Source: an uncultured Dechloromonas sp. (lineage in GTDB: Bacteria; Pseudomonadota; Gammaproteobacteria; Burkholderiales; Rhodocyclaceae). Taken from it: 20,928 nucleotides of DNA. Shown piece after piece: positions 7,183 through 15,578 of this stretch. The notes below the pieces were generated by a model, which saw only the letters and a list, made by a program, of their open reading frames with translations, ran no database searches and was not told the DNA's origin. How positions within the stretch are numbered: the first letter of the stretch is position 1; every line of letters begins with the position of its first letter. Location: NCBI GenBank assembly GCA_937996725.1, contig CALKUR010000149.1, positions 1 to 20,928 on the forward strand, read 5' to 3'. The position numbers and the translations under genes were made by a program.

Positions 7183-7937
7183 AGAAACTCACGCTCTGGC
7201 TGTGTGGCCTCGTGCTGGCGTCGGCTGTATGGGCAGCGCCGTCGGCCGATAACATGGTGGCGGCCGCCAAGGGTGGCGATGTCGAGACAATCCAAGAGGG
7301 TCTGGCAGCGGGTTTTGATCCCAATTACAAAGATCGCCAGGGTAATAGCCTGCTGGTCCATGCAGCGGCGAACAGTAACGCCAGTACGGTGGCCGTGCTA
7401 CTGAAGGGTGGCGCTGATCCGATGGGACGGAATAAGGTGGGAGACGATGCGCTTAACTACGGCGCGATCAAGGGCAATTTGTCGATCGTGAAACAGATGG
7501 TGGCGGCCGGTGTGCCGGTGAACCGAAAACAGGGTTGGCAACCACTGAGCTATGCCGTCTTTGGCAAGAACATGGATGTATTCAATTATCTGATGAAGCA
7601 GGGTGCAGATCCGAACGGCAACAACCCGAACCAAGCCTCGGCGCTGATGTTTGCCGCACAACTGGGACAGGACGATATGGTGGATCGTCTGCTGGATGCG
7701 GGTGCAGACCCGACATGGACCAAGGGCGGTGATAGCGCCGTCGACTGGGCGCTGAAGGCGGGTAATACCGACATTGCCGAGAAGATCATGCAGGCGCAGG
7801 CGAAAGTGGGTTTTGGGCGATCGGCCGTTTTGGCAGAAGAGTACGAAAACCCGCCTGAGCACGAGCTGGTGACCGACGCTGAGAAGGCGATGATGCCGCT
7901 TTCAACGAGTCCGCAGGCGCCATCGACCCAGAAATAA
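7179..7937 (+). CDS. Periplasmic ankyrin-repeat protein
   Basis: The 252-residue protein starts with a clear Sec signal, MKKLTLWLCGLVLASAVWA, with likely cleavage after residue 19. The rest, to about residue 210, is made of about five or six ankyrin repeats, with recognisable cores such as NSLLVHAAANSNASTVAVLL, GADPMGRNKVGDDALNYGA, ALMFAAQLGQDDMVDRLLD and AGADPTWTKGGDSAVDWAL. A polar tail of about 40 residues follows. Ankyrin repeats bind other proteins; there is no catalytic motif, so it probably serves as a periplasmic binding partner. Its ATG overlaps the tatD stop, making it the last gene of the mltG-tmk-holB-tatD unit, an arrangement I recall from other betaproteobacteria. The terminator hairpin begins at the last base of its stop codon. 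Confidence 0.88.
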   Translation: MKKLTLWLCGLVLASAVWAAPSADNMVAAAKGGDVETIQEGLAAGFDPNYKDRQGNSLLVHAAANSNASTVAVLLKGGADPMGRNKVGDDALNYGAIKGNLSIVKQMVAAGVPVNRKQGWQPLSYAVFGKNMDVFNYLMKQGADPNGNNPNQASALMFAAQLGQDDMVDRLLDAGADPTWTKGGDSAVDWALKAGNTDIAEKIMQAQAKVGFGRSAVLAEEYENPPEHELVTDAEKAMMPLSTSPQAPSTQK

Positions 7938-7962
7938 AAAACGCACCCGAAGGTGCGTTTTT
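7937..7962. terminator. Bidirectional intrinsic terminator
   Basis: AAAAACGCACC, loop CGAA, GGTGCGTTTTT: an 11-bp perfect stem with A and T runs built into the arms, so it can end transcription in both directions. It serves the ankyrin gene, whose stop ends at 7937, and the convergent aminotransferase gene ending at 7983. Confidence 0.93.
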
Positions 7963-7982
7963 CTGTGCGAGGAACGAATGAC

Positions 7983-9182
7983 TTAGAGCACGGCAGCGAT
8001 GGCATCGGCCACGGCATCGATGTTCTTGCTGTTCAGCGCGGCCAGACAGATACGGCCGGTCGATACGGCGTAAATGCCATACTTCTCACGTAGCACATCC
8101 ACTTGTTCAGCGGTCAGACCCGTGTAGGAGAACATACCGCGTTGCTGGATGACGAAGCTGAAGTCCTGCTTCACACCCTTGGCCTTGAGCTTGTCGACGA
8201 GGGCATGGCGCATGGCGCGGATGCGCTCACGCATTTCGGCCAGTTCCTTTTCCCACATCACACGGAGTTCCGGGCTAGTCAGCACGGCGGCGACCACGGC
8301 GGCACCATGGGTCGGCGGGTTGGAGTAGTTGGTGCGGATGACGCGCTTGAGTTGCGACATGACGCGGGCCGATTCATCGGACGATTCGGTGACGATCGAT
8401 AGCGCGCCGACGCGCTCGCCATACAGCGAGAACGACTTCGAGAACGACGACGACACCAGGAACTGCAGACCCGAGTGGGCGAACTTGTCGAGCACGATGG
8501 CGTCTGGCTGGATGCCTTCGGCAAAGCCCTGATACGCCATGTCGAGGAAAGCGATCAGACCCTTGGCGCGGATGGCGTCGATGACCTGATCCCACTGTTC
8601 GTTGCTGAGGTCGGCACCGGTCGGGTTATGGCAACAGGCATGCAGCAGGACGATCGAATCCTTTGGCATGGCCTTCAGATCGGCCAGCATGCCGGCGAAG
8701 TTCACGCCGCGGGTGCTGGCATCGTAGTAGCTGTAGGTCTTTACGGGGAAACCGGCGGCTTCAAACAGGGCACGGTGGTTTTCCCAGGACGGATCGCTGA
8801 TGTAAACCGTGGCGTTGGGGACCAGACGCTTCAGGTAATCGGCACCGATCTTCAGGGCACCCGTGCCACCAATCGCCTGGGCGGTGATGACACGCTTATC
8901 GCGTAGCAGCTGGGTATCGTGGCCAAAGAGTAGGGCCTGGACAGCCTGGTCGTAGGCTTGGGAACCCTCGATCGGTTGGTAGCCGCGAGCTGGAGAGTTT
9001 TGCATGCGGACTTCTTCAGCGGCACGCACGGCCTTGAGCAGCGGCAGTTTGCCATTATCATCGTAATAAACGCCGACACCGAGGTTGACCTTGTTGGCGC
9101 GGGTATCTGCATTAAAGGCTTCGGTCAGGCCGAGAATCGGGTCGCGCGGTGCAAGAGCGACATCAGCAAAAATCGAGGTCAT
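7983..9182 (-). CDS. Class I aspartate/aromatic amino acid aminotransferase
   Basis: This PLP enzyme exchanges amino groups between aspartate or aromatic amino acids and 2-oxoglutarate. The 399-residue sequence follows the E. coli AspC/TyrB type closely: PRDPILGLTEAFNADTR at the N-terminus, KVNLGVGVYYDDNGK, the cofactor-binding HNPTG (N186), the PLP lysine K249 in SSSFSKSFSLYGERVG, and the C-terminal STGRICLAALN with the substrate-carboxylate arginine. AspC and TyrB cannot be told apart from sequence alone. The ATG at 9182 is supported by GGAG about 6 bases upstream on the minus strand. uvrB is divergent after 109 bases, a pairing common in betaproteobacteria. It ends at the shared terminator. 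Confidence 0.95.
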   Translation of the reverse strand: MTSIFADVALAPRDPILGLTEAFNADTRANKVNLGVGVYYDDNGKLPLLKAVRAAEEVRMQNSPARGYQPIEGSQAYDQAVQALLFGHDTQLLRDKRVITAQAIGGTGALKIGADYLKRLVPNATVYISDPSWENHRALFEAAGFPVKTYSYYDASTRGVNFAGMLADLKAMPKDSIVLLHACCHNPTGADLSNEQWDQVIDAIRAKGLIAFLDMAYQGFAEGIQPDAIVLDKFAHSGLQFLVSSSFSKSFSLYGERVGALSIVTESSDESARVMSQLKRVIRTNYSNPPTHGAAVVAAVLTSPELRVMWEKELAEMRERIRAMRHALVDKLKAKGVKQDFSFVIQQRGMFSYTGLTAEQVDVLREKYGIYAVSTGRICLAALNSKNIDAVADAIAAVL

Positions 9183-9291
9183 AACAGCTCCGGAGGGTGC
9201 CGGTGAAACCGGTCGGGAGAAATTGAGGAATATTCAGAATGAGGCGTTAAACTGTGCCTTTCAGCACACGACCCAACGCGAAAATTTTAAC

Positions 9292-11370
9292 ATGGTAGAT
9301 AGTTTTACGCCTGCGGCAAATGCAGAGGTCGTCACGTTTCCGGGCAGCCCCTTTCGGCTGCATCAACCGTTTCCGCCAGCCGGCGACCAGCCGGCAGCCA
9401 TTGACCAATTGATTGCCGGCTTGGACGACGGTTTGTCGTTCCAGACCCTACTCGGCGTCACCGGGTCGGGTAAGACCTACACCATGGCCAACGTGATTGC
9501 CCGCAGCGGCCGGCCGGCGCTGGTGCTGGCCCCGAATAAGACCTTGGCCGCCCAGCTGTATGCCGAGTTCAAGGAGTTCTTTCCCGAAAACGCGGTCGAG
9601 TACTTTGTGTCGTACTACGACTACTACCAGCCGGAAGCCTATGTGCCAAGCCGGGATCTGTTCATTGAAAAGGACTCGTCGATCAACGAGCACATCGAGC
9701 AGATGCGCTTGTCGGCCACGAAGAGCCTGATCGAACGCACGGACTGCATCATCGTCGCCACGGTATCGTGCATTTACGGCATCGGCGACCGTGACGAATA
9801 CCACCAGATGATCATGCACGTGCGTGAGGGCGACAAGGTTGCGCAACGCGATCTGCTCAAGCGTCTGGCCGAAATGCAGTACACCCGGAACGAGATGGAT
9901 TTCCAGCGCGGCACCTTCCGTGTGCGTGGAGATGTGATCGATGTCTTCCCGGCCGAGCACGCCGAACACGCGGTACGTATCGAATTGTTTGACGATGAGA
10001 TCGAGCGCCTGCAGCTATTTGATCCGCTCACCGGCGAGATTCGCCAGCGGCTCTCGCGCTTTACCGTCTATCCTTCTAGCCACTATGTCACGCCACGGGC
10101 GACGGTATTGCGCGCCGTGGAAGGTATCAAGGAAGAGCTGAACGTTCAGAAGGCGGCCTTCCTGGCGGAAGCCAAGTTGGTCGAGGCACAGCGGATCGAA
10201 CAGCGAACGAAGTTTGATATCGAGATGCTGAGCGAGATCGGTTTCTGTAAAGGCATCGAAAACTACTCCCGCCATTTGTCCGGGCGTAAGGCTGGGGAAC
10301 CGCCGCCAACGCTAATTGATTACCTGCCCGATAATGCGCTGATCTTTATTGACGAGTCGCACGTCGCCATTGGTCAGGTGGGTGGTATGTATCGCGGTGA
10401 CCGCTCGCGCAAAGAAAACCTCGTGAATTACGGATTCCGTTTGCCATCGGCGCTGGATAATCGACCGCTGAAATTTGACGAGTTCGAGAAGCGGATGCGT
10501 CAGGCGGTCTTTGTGAGCGCCACGCCGGCCGACTATGAGAAGCAGCATGCGGGGCAGGTGGTGGAGCAGGTGGTGCGCCCGACCGGTCTGGTCGACCCGA
10601 TGGTCGAAGTACGACCGGCGATGACGCAGGTGGATGATCTGCTTGGCGAGATCCGTAAACGCGTGGCGCTGGAAGAACGGGTACTAGTCACCACGCTGAC
10701 CAAGCGTATGGCTGAGGACCTGACGGATTACCTGACGGAGAACGGCGTCAAAGTGCGCTACCTACACTCGGATATCGACACGGTCGAACGGGTCGAGATC
10801 ATTCGTGATTTACGGCTGGGCGTGTTCCAGGTGCTAGTGGGGATTAACCTGCTGCGCGAGGGTCTGGATATTCCTGAAGTGTCATTGGTCGCGATTCTGG
10901 ATGCCGACAAAGAGGGGTTCCTGCGTTCCGAAACCTCACTGATCCAGACCATCGGCCGGGCCGCCCGCCATATCAACGGCACTGCAATTCTCTACGCGGA
11001 CAAGATTACCGGCTCGATGCGCCGTGCCATCGACGAAACCGAGCGGCGTCGTAACAAGCAGCTAGCATTCAACAAAGAACACGGGATCGTGCCGCGCGGT
11101 GTGCAGAAGCGCATCAAGGACATCATCGACGGCGTATATACGACCGGTTATGCGGCAACCGATGGCGTGAGCAATCTGCCGAAGGCAGCGCAAGGTAAAA
11201 AGGCCTACGAATCGATGTCGGAAAAAGAGCTGGCGCAGGAGATTCGCAAGCTGGAGCAAGCGATGCAGAAGCATGCCAAGAATCTGGAGTTCGAAGCCGC
11301 CGCCCAGACCCGCGATCAGCTATTCCGGCTCAAGGAGCGGGTGTTCGGGGCGGCACCGCTGGGCGAGTAA
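9292..11370 (+). CDS. uvrB: UvrABC excision repair subunit B
   Basis: UvrB is the helicase-like damage-verification subunit of nucleotide excision repair; it is loaded by UvrA and recruits UvrC. The 692-residue protein has Walker A GVTGSGKT (55-62), the beta-hairpin region YYDYYQPEAYVPSRDLFIE, the helicase motif FIDESHV, motif VI QTIGRAARH and a C-terminal UVR domain (AQEIRKLEQAMQKHAKNLEF) that contacts UvrC. I chose the ATG at 9292 because the protein then begins like the family; the frame is open 69 codons further up, but that part is antisense to the aminotransferase. The Shine-Dalgarno is weak. I saw no CTG-N10-CAG LexA-type box in the 109-base gap, so SOS control in the E. coli style is not supported. 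Its TAA stop directly touches the stop of the convergent lipoprotein gene. Confidence 0.96.
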   Translation: MVDSFTPAANAEVVTFPGSPFRLHQPFPPAGDQPAAIDQLIAGLDDGLSFQTLLGVTGSGKTYTMANVIARSGRPALVLAPNKTLAAQLYAEFKEFFPENAVEYFVSYYDYYQPEAYVPSRDLFIEKDSSINEHIEQMRLSATKSLIERTDCIIVATVSCIYGIGDRDEYHQMIMHVREGDKVAQRDLLKRLAEMQYTRNEMDFQRGTFRVRGDVIDVFPAEHAEHAVRIELFDDEIERLQLFDPLTGEIRQRLSRFTVYPSSHYVTPRATVLRAVEGIKEELNVQKAAFLAEAKLVEAQRIEQRTKFDIEMLSEIGFCKGIENYSRHLSGRKAGEPPPTLIDYLPDNALIFIDESHVAIGQVGGMYRGDRSRKENLVNYGFRLPSALDNRPLKFDEFEKRMRQAVFVSATPADYEKQHAGQVVEQVVRPTGLVDPMVEVRPAMTQVDDLLGEIRKRVALEERVLVTTLTKRMAEDLTDYLTENGVKVRYLHSDIDTVERVEIIRDLRLGVFQVLVGINLLREGLDIPEVSLVAILDADKEGFLRSETSLIQTIGRAARHINGTAILYADKITGSMRRAIDETERRRNKQLAFNKEHGIVPRGVQKRIKDIIDGVYTTGYAATDGVSNLPKAAQGKKAYESMSEKELAQEIRKLEQAMQKHAKNLEFEAAAQTRDQLFRLKERVFGAAPLGE

Positions 11371-12189
11371 CTAGAAGCGGCGCATGATGGCGCACATATC
11401 CGTAGCGATGCCGCTAGCCAGATGTTGTGCGACGAGCCTGGCTGACCGCTGGAGTTCGGCAGTTTCCTGCGGGGTACCGGCACCGTAATTGTTCAAGGTC
11501 ACGGAACCACTGCTCCCGGTCTTTTTGCTGTAGCGACCGATTTGCTTCAGAGAACGGGTTTCGTAAACACGGGCATAAGCGTTACCTTCCATGGTGGTGT
11601 CGGATAGTGCCGCACGCACCTGAAGGCCGAGGACGCCGGTTTCCACAAAGAAGCGATAGGGCTCAGCATCGCGCATAAAGTCCGGTGGCACCACCAGATG
11701 CGTGGTTGTCCAATCGGGTTTATTGGGATTGAGCAGCAGCGGGTGTACGGCAGACTGGATGCCGCACTGGTTGAGCTTGTCTGACAGGATGCCCGCGAAG
11801 AAGGCCTGCAACTGTATCGGAGTCACCGCTTGGGCGACATCGCTGCTGTCGATGTCCTTCGAGGCCTTTTCTTCTGCCGATGAGGCAGCCGCACTGCTGG
11901 CCGTAGAGCCGACTAAACCGCCAATGGCGCCCGCAATGGGGCCGACCACCATAGTGCCGATCACGCCGGCCGCAGTAGAGGTTTTATCGGAGATGTACTG
12001 GGTCTGGATGGCACCGCTTGGTGCGATGAGGACCGTGAACCCCGACGTCTTGGCTTTGGGGAGGTTCGGATTCTCTTGCACCGGTGCCGGTTGACCGCTC
12101 TGGTTCCACTTGAAGGGCCCCGAACTACAGGCAACCACGGATATGCCAATGGCAAGTGCCAGCAGGGAACGGATGCGTCGGTTTGTCAT
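11371..12189 (-). CDS. Unknown lipoprotein with a glycine-zipper-like segment
   Basis: I do not recognise this 272-residue protein. It starts with a basic N-terminus and a hydrophobic signal ending VVAC, with the acylated cysteine at residue 21, followed by SSGPF, so it is a lipoprotein. At about residues 70-110 there is a small-residue-rich stretch, GTMVVGPIAGAIGGLVGST followed by an Ala/Ser run, which looks like a glycine zipper of the sort found in membrane-associated outer-membrane lipoproteins. The remaining C-terminal domain (about 125-272) contains two cysteines (in NQCGIQS and in TDMCAIMRRF) that could pair, and a run that looks like beta strands (FFVETGVLGLQVRAALSDTT). The stop is TAG at 11371-11373, immediately next to the uvrB stop, with no terminator between. 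Function unknown. Confidence 0.8.
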   Translation of the reverse strand: MTNRRIRSLLALAIGISVVACSSGPFKWNQSGQPAPVQENPNLPKAKTSGFTVLIAPSGAIQTQYISDKTSTAAGVIGTMVVGPIAGAIGGLVGSTASSAAASSAEEKASKDIDSSDVAQAVTPIQLQAFFAGILSDKLNQCGIQSAVHPLLLNPNKPDWTTTHLVVPPDFMRDAEPYRFFVETGVLGLQVRAALSDTTMEGNAYARVYETRSLKQIGRYSKKTGSSGSVTLNNYGAGTPQETAELQRSARLVAQHLASGIATDMCAIMRRF

Positions 12190-12315
12190 GTCGATAGTGT
12201 ATCGGGGAAACCACGCTTTTGGCGTCGTGCGCCCATGGATAGGCTATTCAACACCCCCATAATTATGAAACAATGTCCTCAGAAGAATTGGTCGCGCCTA
12301 CGGGAAAGACCAACA

Positions 12316-12351
12316 GACCACATTTGCTTATTGTGCAAGACGAATGTGGTC
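12316..12351 (+). promoter_or_regulatory. Inverted repeat just upstream of the phosphatase ribosome-binding site
   Basis: GACCACATT (12316-12324) and AATGTGGTC (12343-12351) are perfect inverted arms of 9 bases, extendable inward by a T-G wobble and a G-C pair, leaving a loop of 14. The 3' arm ends 6 bases before the Shine-Dalgarno at 12358. It could be an mRNA hairpin that affects ribosome access or a protein-binding dyad; it is too far from a T-run to be a terminator. Confidence 0.55.
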
Positions 12352-12357
12352 AGTACG

Positions 12358-12365
12358 AAAGGAGG
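12358..12365 (+). promoter_or_regulatory. Near-perfect Shine-Dalgarno of the phosphatase gene
   Basis: AAAGGAGG lies 5 bases before the ATG at 12371. It settles the start over an in-frame ATG at 12344, which is inside the right arm of the inverted repeat and would add nine residues with no family match. Confidence 0.85.
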
Positions 12366-12370
12366 GGCGA

Positions 12371-12892
12371 ATGACGAAAGTGCTGTTCGTGTGTATGGGA
12401 AATATCTGCCGTTCGCCAACGGCGGAGGCCGTGTTTCGCCGTCTAGCGGCGCAGCGTGGTTTGCTCTCCGAGCTGGAAATCGATTCCGCTGGAACGCATG
12501 GTTACCATGTGGGCGAATCACCCGATGCGCGCACGCAGCGTGCTGCTGCCGAACGTAAGTATGATTTGTCGCAGATTGTCGCGCGCAAGGTCGCGCCTGA
12601 GGATCTGGCGTATTTCGACATCGTGCTCGCCATGGATCGCAGCAATATGGATGCACTGCGTAAGCTGTGTCCCGCTGACTGTTTGCCGCGGCTCAAGCTG
12701 TTCATGAGTTATGCCCGGCAGTTTGATGATGACGAAGTGCCTGATCCCTACTATGGTCTAGCGCATGACTTCGACCTGGTTCTCGATATGATCGAGGACG
12801 CGGCCGAAGGGCTGCTGGATAGTATTAGCCGTGAACGTTCAGGCAAGCAGGGTGCCAAGGTGCCGCGGAAGGCGACCGCCAAGGTGCATTGA
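12371..12892 (+). CDS. Low-molecular-weight protein tyrosine phosphatase
   Basis: The 173-residue enzyme has the family's N-terminal P-loop, VCMGNICRS, with nucleophile C8 and R14, the conserved DSAGTHGYHVGESPDAR region, and the general acid D125 in PDPYYG. Bacterial members dephosphorylate tyrosine kinases of capsule synthesis or other targets, and some mainly serve as housekeeping phosphatases. No polysaccharide or kinase genes are nearby, so the substrate is not indicated. The tail after about residue 155 is basic and lies beyond the usual end of the domain. The gene stands alone: it is preceded by 181 bases shared with the divergent lipoprotein, containing the hairpin and strong ribosome-binding site, and is followed by a bidirectional terminator facing rne. 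Confidence 0.93.
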   Translation: MTKVLFVCMGNICRSPTAEAVFRRLAAQRGLLSELEIDSAGTHGYHVGESPDARTQRAAAERKYDLSQIVARKVAPEDLAYFDIVLAMDRSNMDALRKLCPADCLPRLKLFMSYARQFDDDEVPDPYYGLAHDFDLVLDMIEDAAEGLLDSISRERSGKQGAKVPRKATAKVH

Positions 12893-12918
12893 TGACTGAA
12901 GTACGCATCAGGTCATAA

Positions 12919-12953
12919 AAAAACCGCGCTCAGTTTGCACTGGCGCGGTTTTT
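12919..12953. terminator. Bidirectional intrinsic terminator between phosphatase and rne
   Basis: AAAAACCGCGC (12919-12929) pairs with GCGCGGTTTTT (12943-12953), and inside it CAGT pairs with ACTG around loop TTGC, with one bulged T. A and T runs lie in the arms, so both convergent transcripts can end here. Confidence 0.93.
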
Positions 12954-12974
12954 GTTTGGGGGTTACCCGGAGGT

Positions 12975-15578
12975 TTAGTCCTTACGGGTTTCCACCATTT
13001 GCAACGGCTCTTCCGTCACCACCGGCTTGATGCGCGGCTTGCGCGGTTGACGCACTGGCTTCTCAGCCGGGGCGGCAGCAACGCTGGCGTGCTTGCTCGG
13101 ATCGGTTTCGACCATTTGCAGGCCGACGGATTCGAGCGAAACAGTTTCAATCACCACCGGAGCGGCTTGCACAACAGGTGCCTTGACCGGTTCTGGAGCG
13201 ACTTCTACGACGACTGGCGCAGGCGCAGCAGCAACGGGGGCTGCTTCAACGACCGGCGCTGGTGCAGGCGCGATAGGTTTAGCTTCAACCACGGGGGTCG
13301 GGGCCGGTGAGGTGCTCAGCTCGAAAGCGGGGGCAGCAGCGGCGGTGTCGCTCGGAGCAACAGCGACATCGGTCGCGCCGGTGTCATTGTTATCCGTTTG
13401 GTTTTCACCGGTCGTGTTGCGTTCGCCACGCTCACCGCGCTCGCGACGGCCACCACGACGACCGCGACGGCGACCATTGCCTTGGCCACCGGTCTCGCTC
13501 TGGCCTTCGACGGCCGGTGCGTTGGTATCGACTGCGGCGATAGCGGCGTTTTCAGCCGTCGATTCGGTCGCTTGCTGGGCGTTACGGTCACGACCACCTC
13601 GGCCACCGCGGCGGCGGTTATTACCGTTACCGCTATTTTCTTCCTGGCCTGCCTCGGCGCTGGCATTGGCAGCACGCTCGCCACGGTTGCCGTTGTTACG
13701 TCGGCCTTCCTGGCCTTCACCGCGCGGATTGCGTTGGCGACCTTCGCCACGCGGACCACGTTGACGGCCTTCGCCATCGCCCTGGGCATTGCGGCGGTTG
13801 TTGCCACGGTTGCCATCACGACCACCTTCACGCGGGGTACGCGTGCGGGTTGTTTCGACCGGCGGTTTCTTCTTGGTATCGCCGCTCAGCCAGCTGAACA
13901 GCTTGGTCATGAAGCCGCCGCTCTTTTCTTCCTGAACCGGTTGTGCAGTCGTTTCGATCGAGACGGGTGCTGGTTGGGCCGGAGCGACGTTACGAATGGC
14001 GGCCGCCTGACGGTTCTGATTCTTTTGCTCGACCGAGAAAACCGGCGCTTCGATCAGCGGTTGATCGACCATCTTGTACGACGGTTCGCGATGATCGTCT
14101 TGATTCAGTTCGTCGTGACGCAGACGCACAATCTGGTGGGCCGGCGTTTCCAGATGCTTGTTCGGCAGCAGCAGAATCGTGATCTTGTGACGGAGTTCGA
14201 TCGCCTGGATATCCGCACGCTTTTCATTGAGCAGGAAAGTGGCGACGTCGACCGGCACTTGGGCGTGCACGGCGGCGGTGTTTTCCTTCATCGACTCTTC
14301 TTCAAGGATACGCAGGATGTGCAGCGCAGCCGATTCGGTCGAGCGGATGTGGCCCGTGCCGGTACAACGCGGGCAGGGGATATACGAGGTTTCGGCGAGT
14401 GCCGGACGCAGACGTTGGCGCGACAGTTCGAGTAGACCGAAGCGGCTGATCTTGCTGGTTTGTACGCGTGCACGGTCGTGGTGTAGGGCGTCGCGCAGAC
14501 GGTTCTCGACTTCGCGCTGATTACGGGCGCTTTCCATGTCGATGAAGTCGATGACGATCAGGCCACCCAAGTCACGTAGGCGCAGCTGACGGGCGATTTC
14601 GTCGGCGGCTTCCTGGTTGGTCTTGAAGGCGGTTTCTTCGATGTCGCTACCCTTGGTGGCGCGACCCGAGTTCACATCGACCGAGACTAACGCTTCGGTA
14701 TGGTCGATCACGATGGCACCGCCGGACGGCAGGTTGACCTGACGGGCATAGGCCGATTCGATCTGGTGCTCGATCTGGAAGCGCGAGAAGAGCGGCACAT
14801 CGTCGCTATAACGCTTCACGCGATTGACGTTATGCGGCATCACCTGGCTCATGAAGGCCTGGGCTTGTTCGAAGATGTCGTCGGTATCGATGAGGATCTC
14901 ACCGATGTCTGGCTGGAAATAATCGCGGATGGCGCGAATGACTAGGCTGCCTTCCTGGAAGATCAGCAACGGGCCGGTGTTGTCTTTGGCCACCGAATCA
15001 ATGGCGACCCACAGCTGCATCAGGTAGTTCAAGTCCCATTGCAGCTCTTCGGCGGTACGGCCGATGGCGGCGGTACGGGCGATCAGGCTCATGCCTTCCG
15101 GCACGGTGAGCTGGGCCATGGCATCGCGCAGTTCCGAACGATCGTCACCTTCGACACGGCGCGATACGCCGCCGCCGCGCGGATTGTTCGGCATGAGGAC
15201 CAGGTAACGGCCGGCCAGCGAAATATAGGTCGTGAGGGCAGCGCCCTTGTTACCGCGCTCGTCCTTGTCGACCTGAACGATCAGTTCCTGACCTTCTTTC
15301 AGGGTTTCCTGCATTTTGGCGCGGCTACCTTCGCCGTTCGGGGCGTAGTACTCGCGGGCAATTTCCTTGAAGGGCAGGAAGCCATGACGTTCAGCGCCGT
15401 AGTTCACAAACACGGCTTCGAGCGACGGCTCGATACGGGTAATAACACCCTTATAGATGTTGCTCTTGCGTTGTTCTTTAGCGGCGGATTCGATGTCGAG
15501 GTCGATCAGTTTCTGACCTTCGACGATGGCGACGCGTAGTTCTTCAGCTTGCGTCGCATTAAATAGCATGCGTTTCAT
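12975..15578 (-). CDS. rne: Ribonuclease E
   Basis: RNase E is the main endonuclease of mRNA decay and of rRNA and tRNA processing, and scaffolds the degradosome at the inner membrane. The 867-residue protein starts MKRMLFNATQAEELRVAI, very close to the E. coli start; a TTG 33 bases upstream is less likely. The catalytic half has the S1 domain (NIYKGVITRIEPSLEAVFVNYG), the DNase I-like subdomain with catalytic aspartates D301 (SVDVNSG) and D344 (VIDFIDME), and the zinc-link CPRC at 402-405. The C-terminal half is disordered-looking. It holds a probable amphipathic membrane-targeting helix, GGFMTKLFSWLSG (554-566), an Arg/Gly/Asn-rich RNA-binding region (about 579-721), an Ala/Pro/Val-rich linker with PAPVVE repeats, and two copies of LQMVET (820-825 and 859-864), the last just before the end. 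The partner-binding roles of these motifs are inferred. Confidence 0.97.
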   Translation of the reverse strand: MKRMLFNATQAEELRVAIVEGQKLIDLDIESAAKEQRKSNIYKGVITRIEPSLEAVFVNYGAERHGFLPFKEIAREYYAPNGEGSRAKMQETLKEGQELIVQVDKDERGNKGAALTTYISLAGRYLVLMPNNPRGGGVSRRVEGDDRSELRDAMAQLTVPEGMSLIARTAAIGRTAEELQWDLNYLMQLWVAIDSVAKDNTGPLLIFQEGSLVIRAIRDYFQPDIGEILIDTDDIFEQAQAFMSQVMPHNVNRVKRYSDDVPLFSRFQIEHQIESAYARQVNLPSGGAIVIDHTEALVSVDVNSGRATKGSDIEETAFKTNQEAADEIARQLRLRDLGGLIVIDFIDMESARNQREVENRLRDALHHDRARVQTSKISRFGLLELSRQRLRPALAETSYIPCPRCTGTGHIRSTESAALHILRILEEESMKENTAAVHAQVPVDVATFLLNEKRADIQAIELRHKITILLLPNKHLETPAHQIVRLRHDELNQDDHREPSYKMVDQPLIEAPVFSVEQKNQNRQAAAIRNVAPAQPAPVSIETTAQPVQEEKSGGFMTKLFSWLSGDTKKKPPVETTRTRTPREGGRDGNRGNNRRNAQGDGEGRQRGPRGEGRQRNPRGEGQEGRRNNGNRGERAANASAEAGQEENSGNGNNRRRGGRGGRDRNAQQATESTAENAAIAAVDTNAPAVEGQSETGGQGNGRRRGRRGGRRERGERGERNTTGENQTDNNDTGATDVAVAPSDTAAAAPAFELSTSPAPTPVVEAKPIAPAPAPVVEAAPVAAAPAPVVVEVAPEPVKAPVVQAAPVVIETVSLESVGLQMVETDPSKHASVAAAPAEKPVRQPRKPRIKPVVTEEPLQMVETRKD

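Noticed and set aside
9200..9212. Small palindrome CCGGT-GAA-ACCGG before the aminotransferase
   Set aside because: Five base pairs with a three-base loop in GC-rich DNA is expected by chance, and no T-run or operator context supports it.
9251..9263. Possible LexA box before uvrB (CTG...CAG)
   Set aside because: The spacing between CTG and CAG is 7, not 10, so it does not fit the E. coli-type LexA site.
9085..9291. Upstream extension of uvrB by 69 codons
   Set aside because: It lies mostly antisense to the aminotransferase and the added residues do not match UvrB; the 9292 ATG gives the usual start.
13398..14435. Long plus-strand frame of 345 codons opposite rne
   Set aside because: It is a shadow of the repetitive, GC-rich RNase E tail on the other strand; the predicted protein is low-complexity and rne is certain here.
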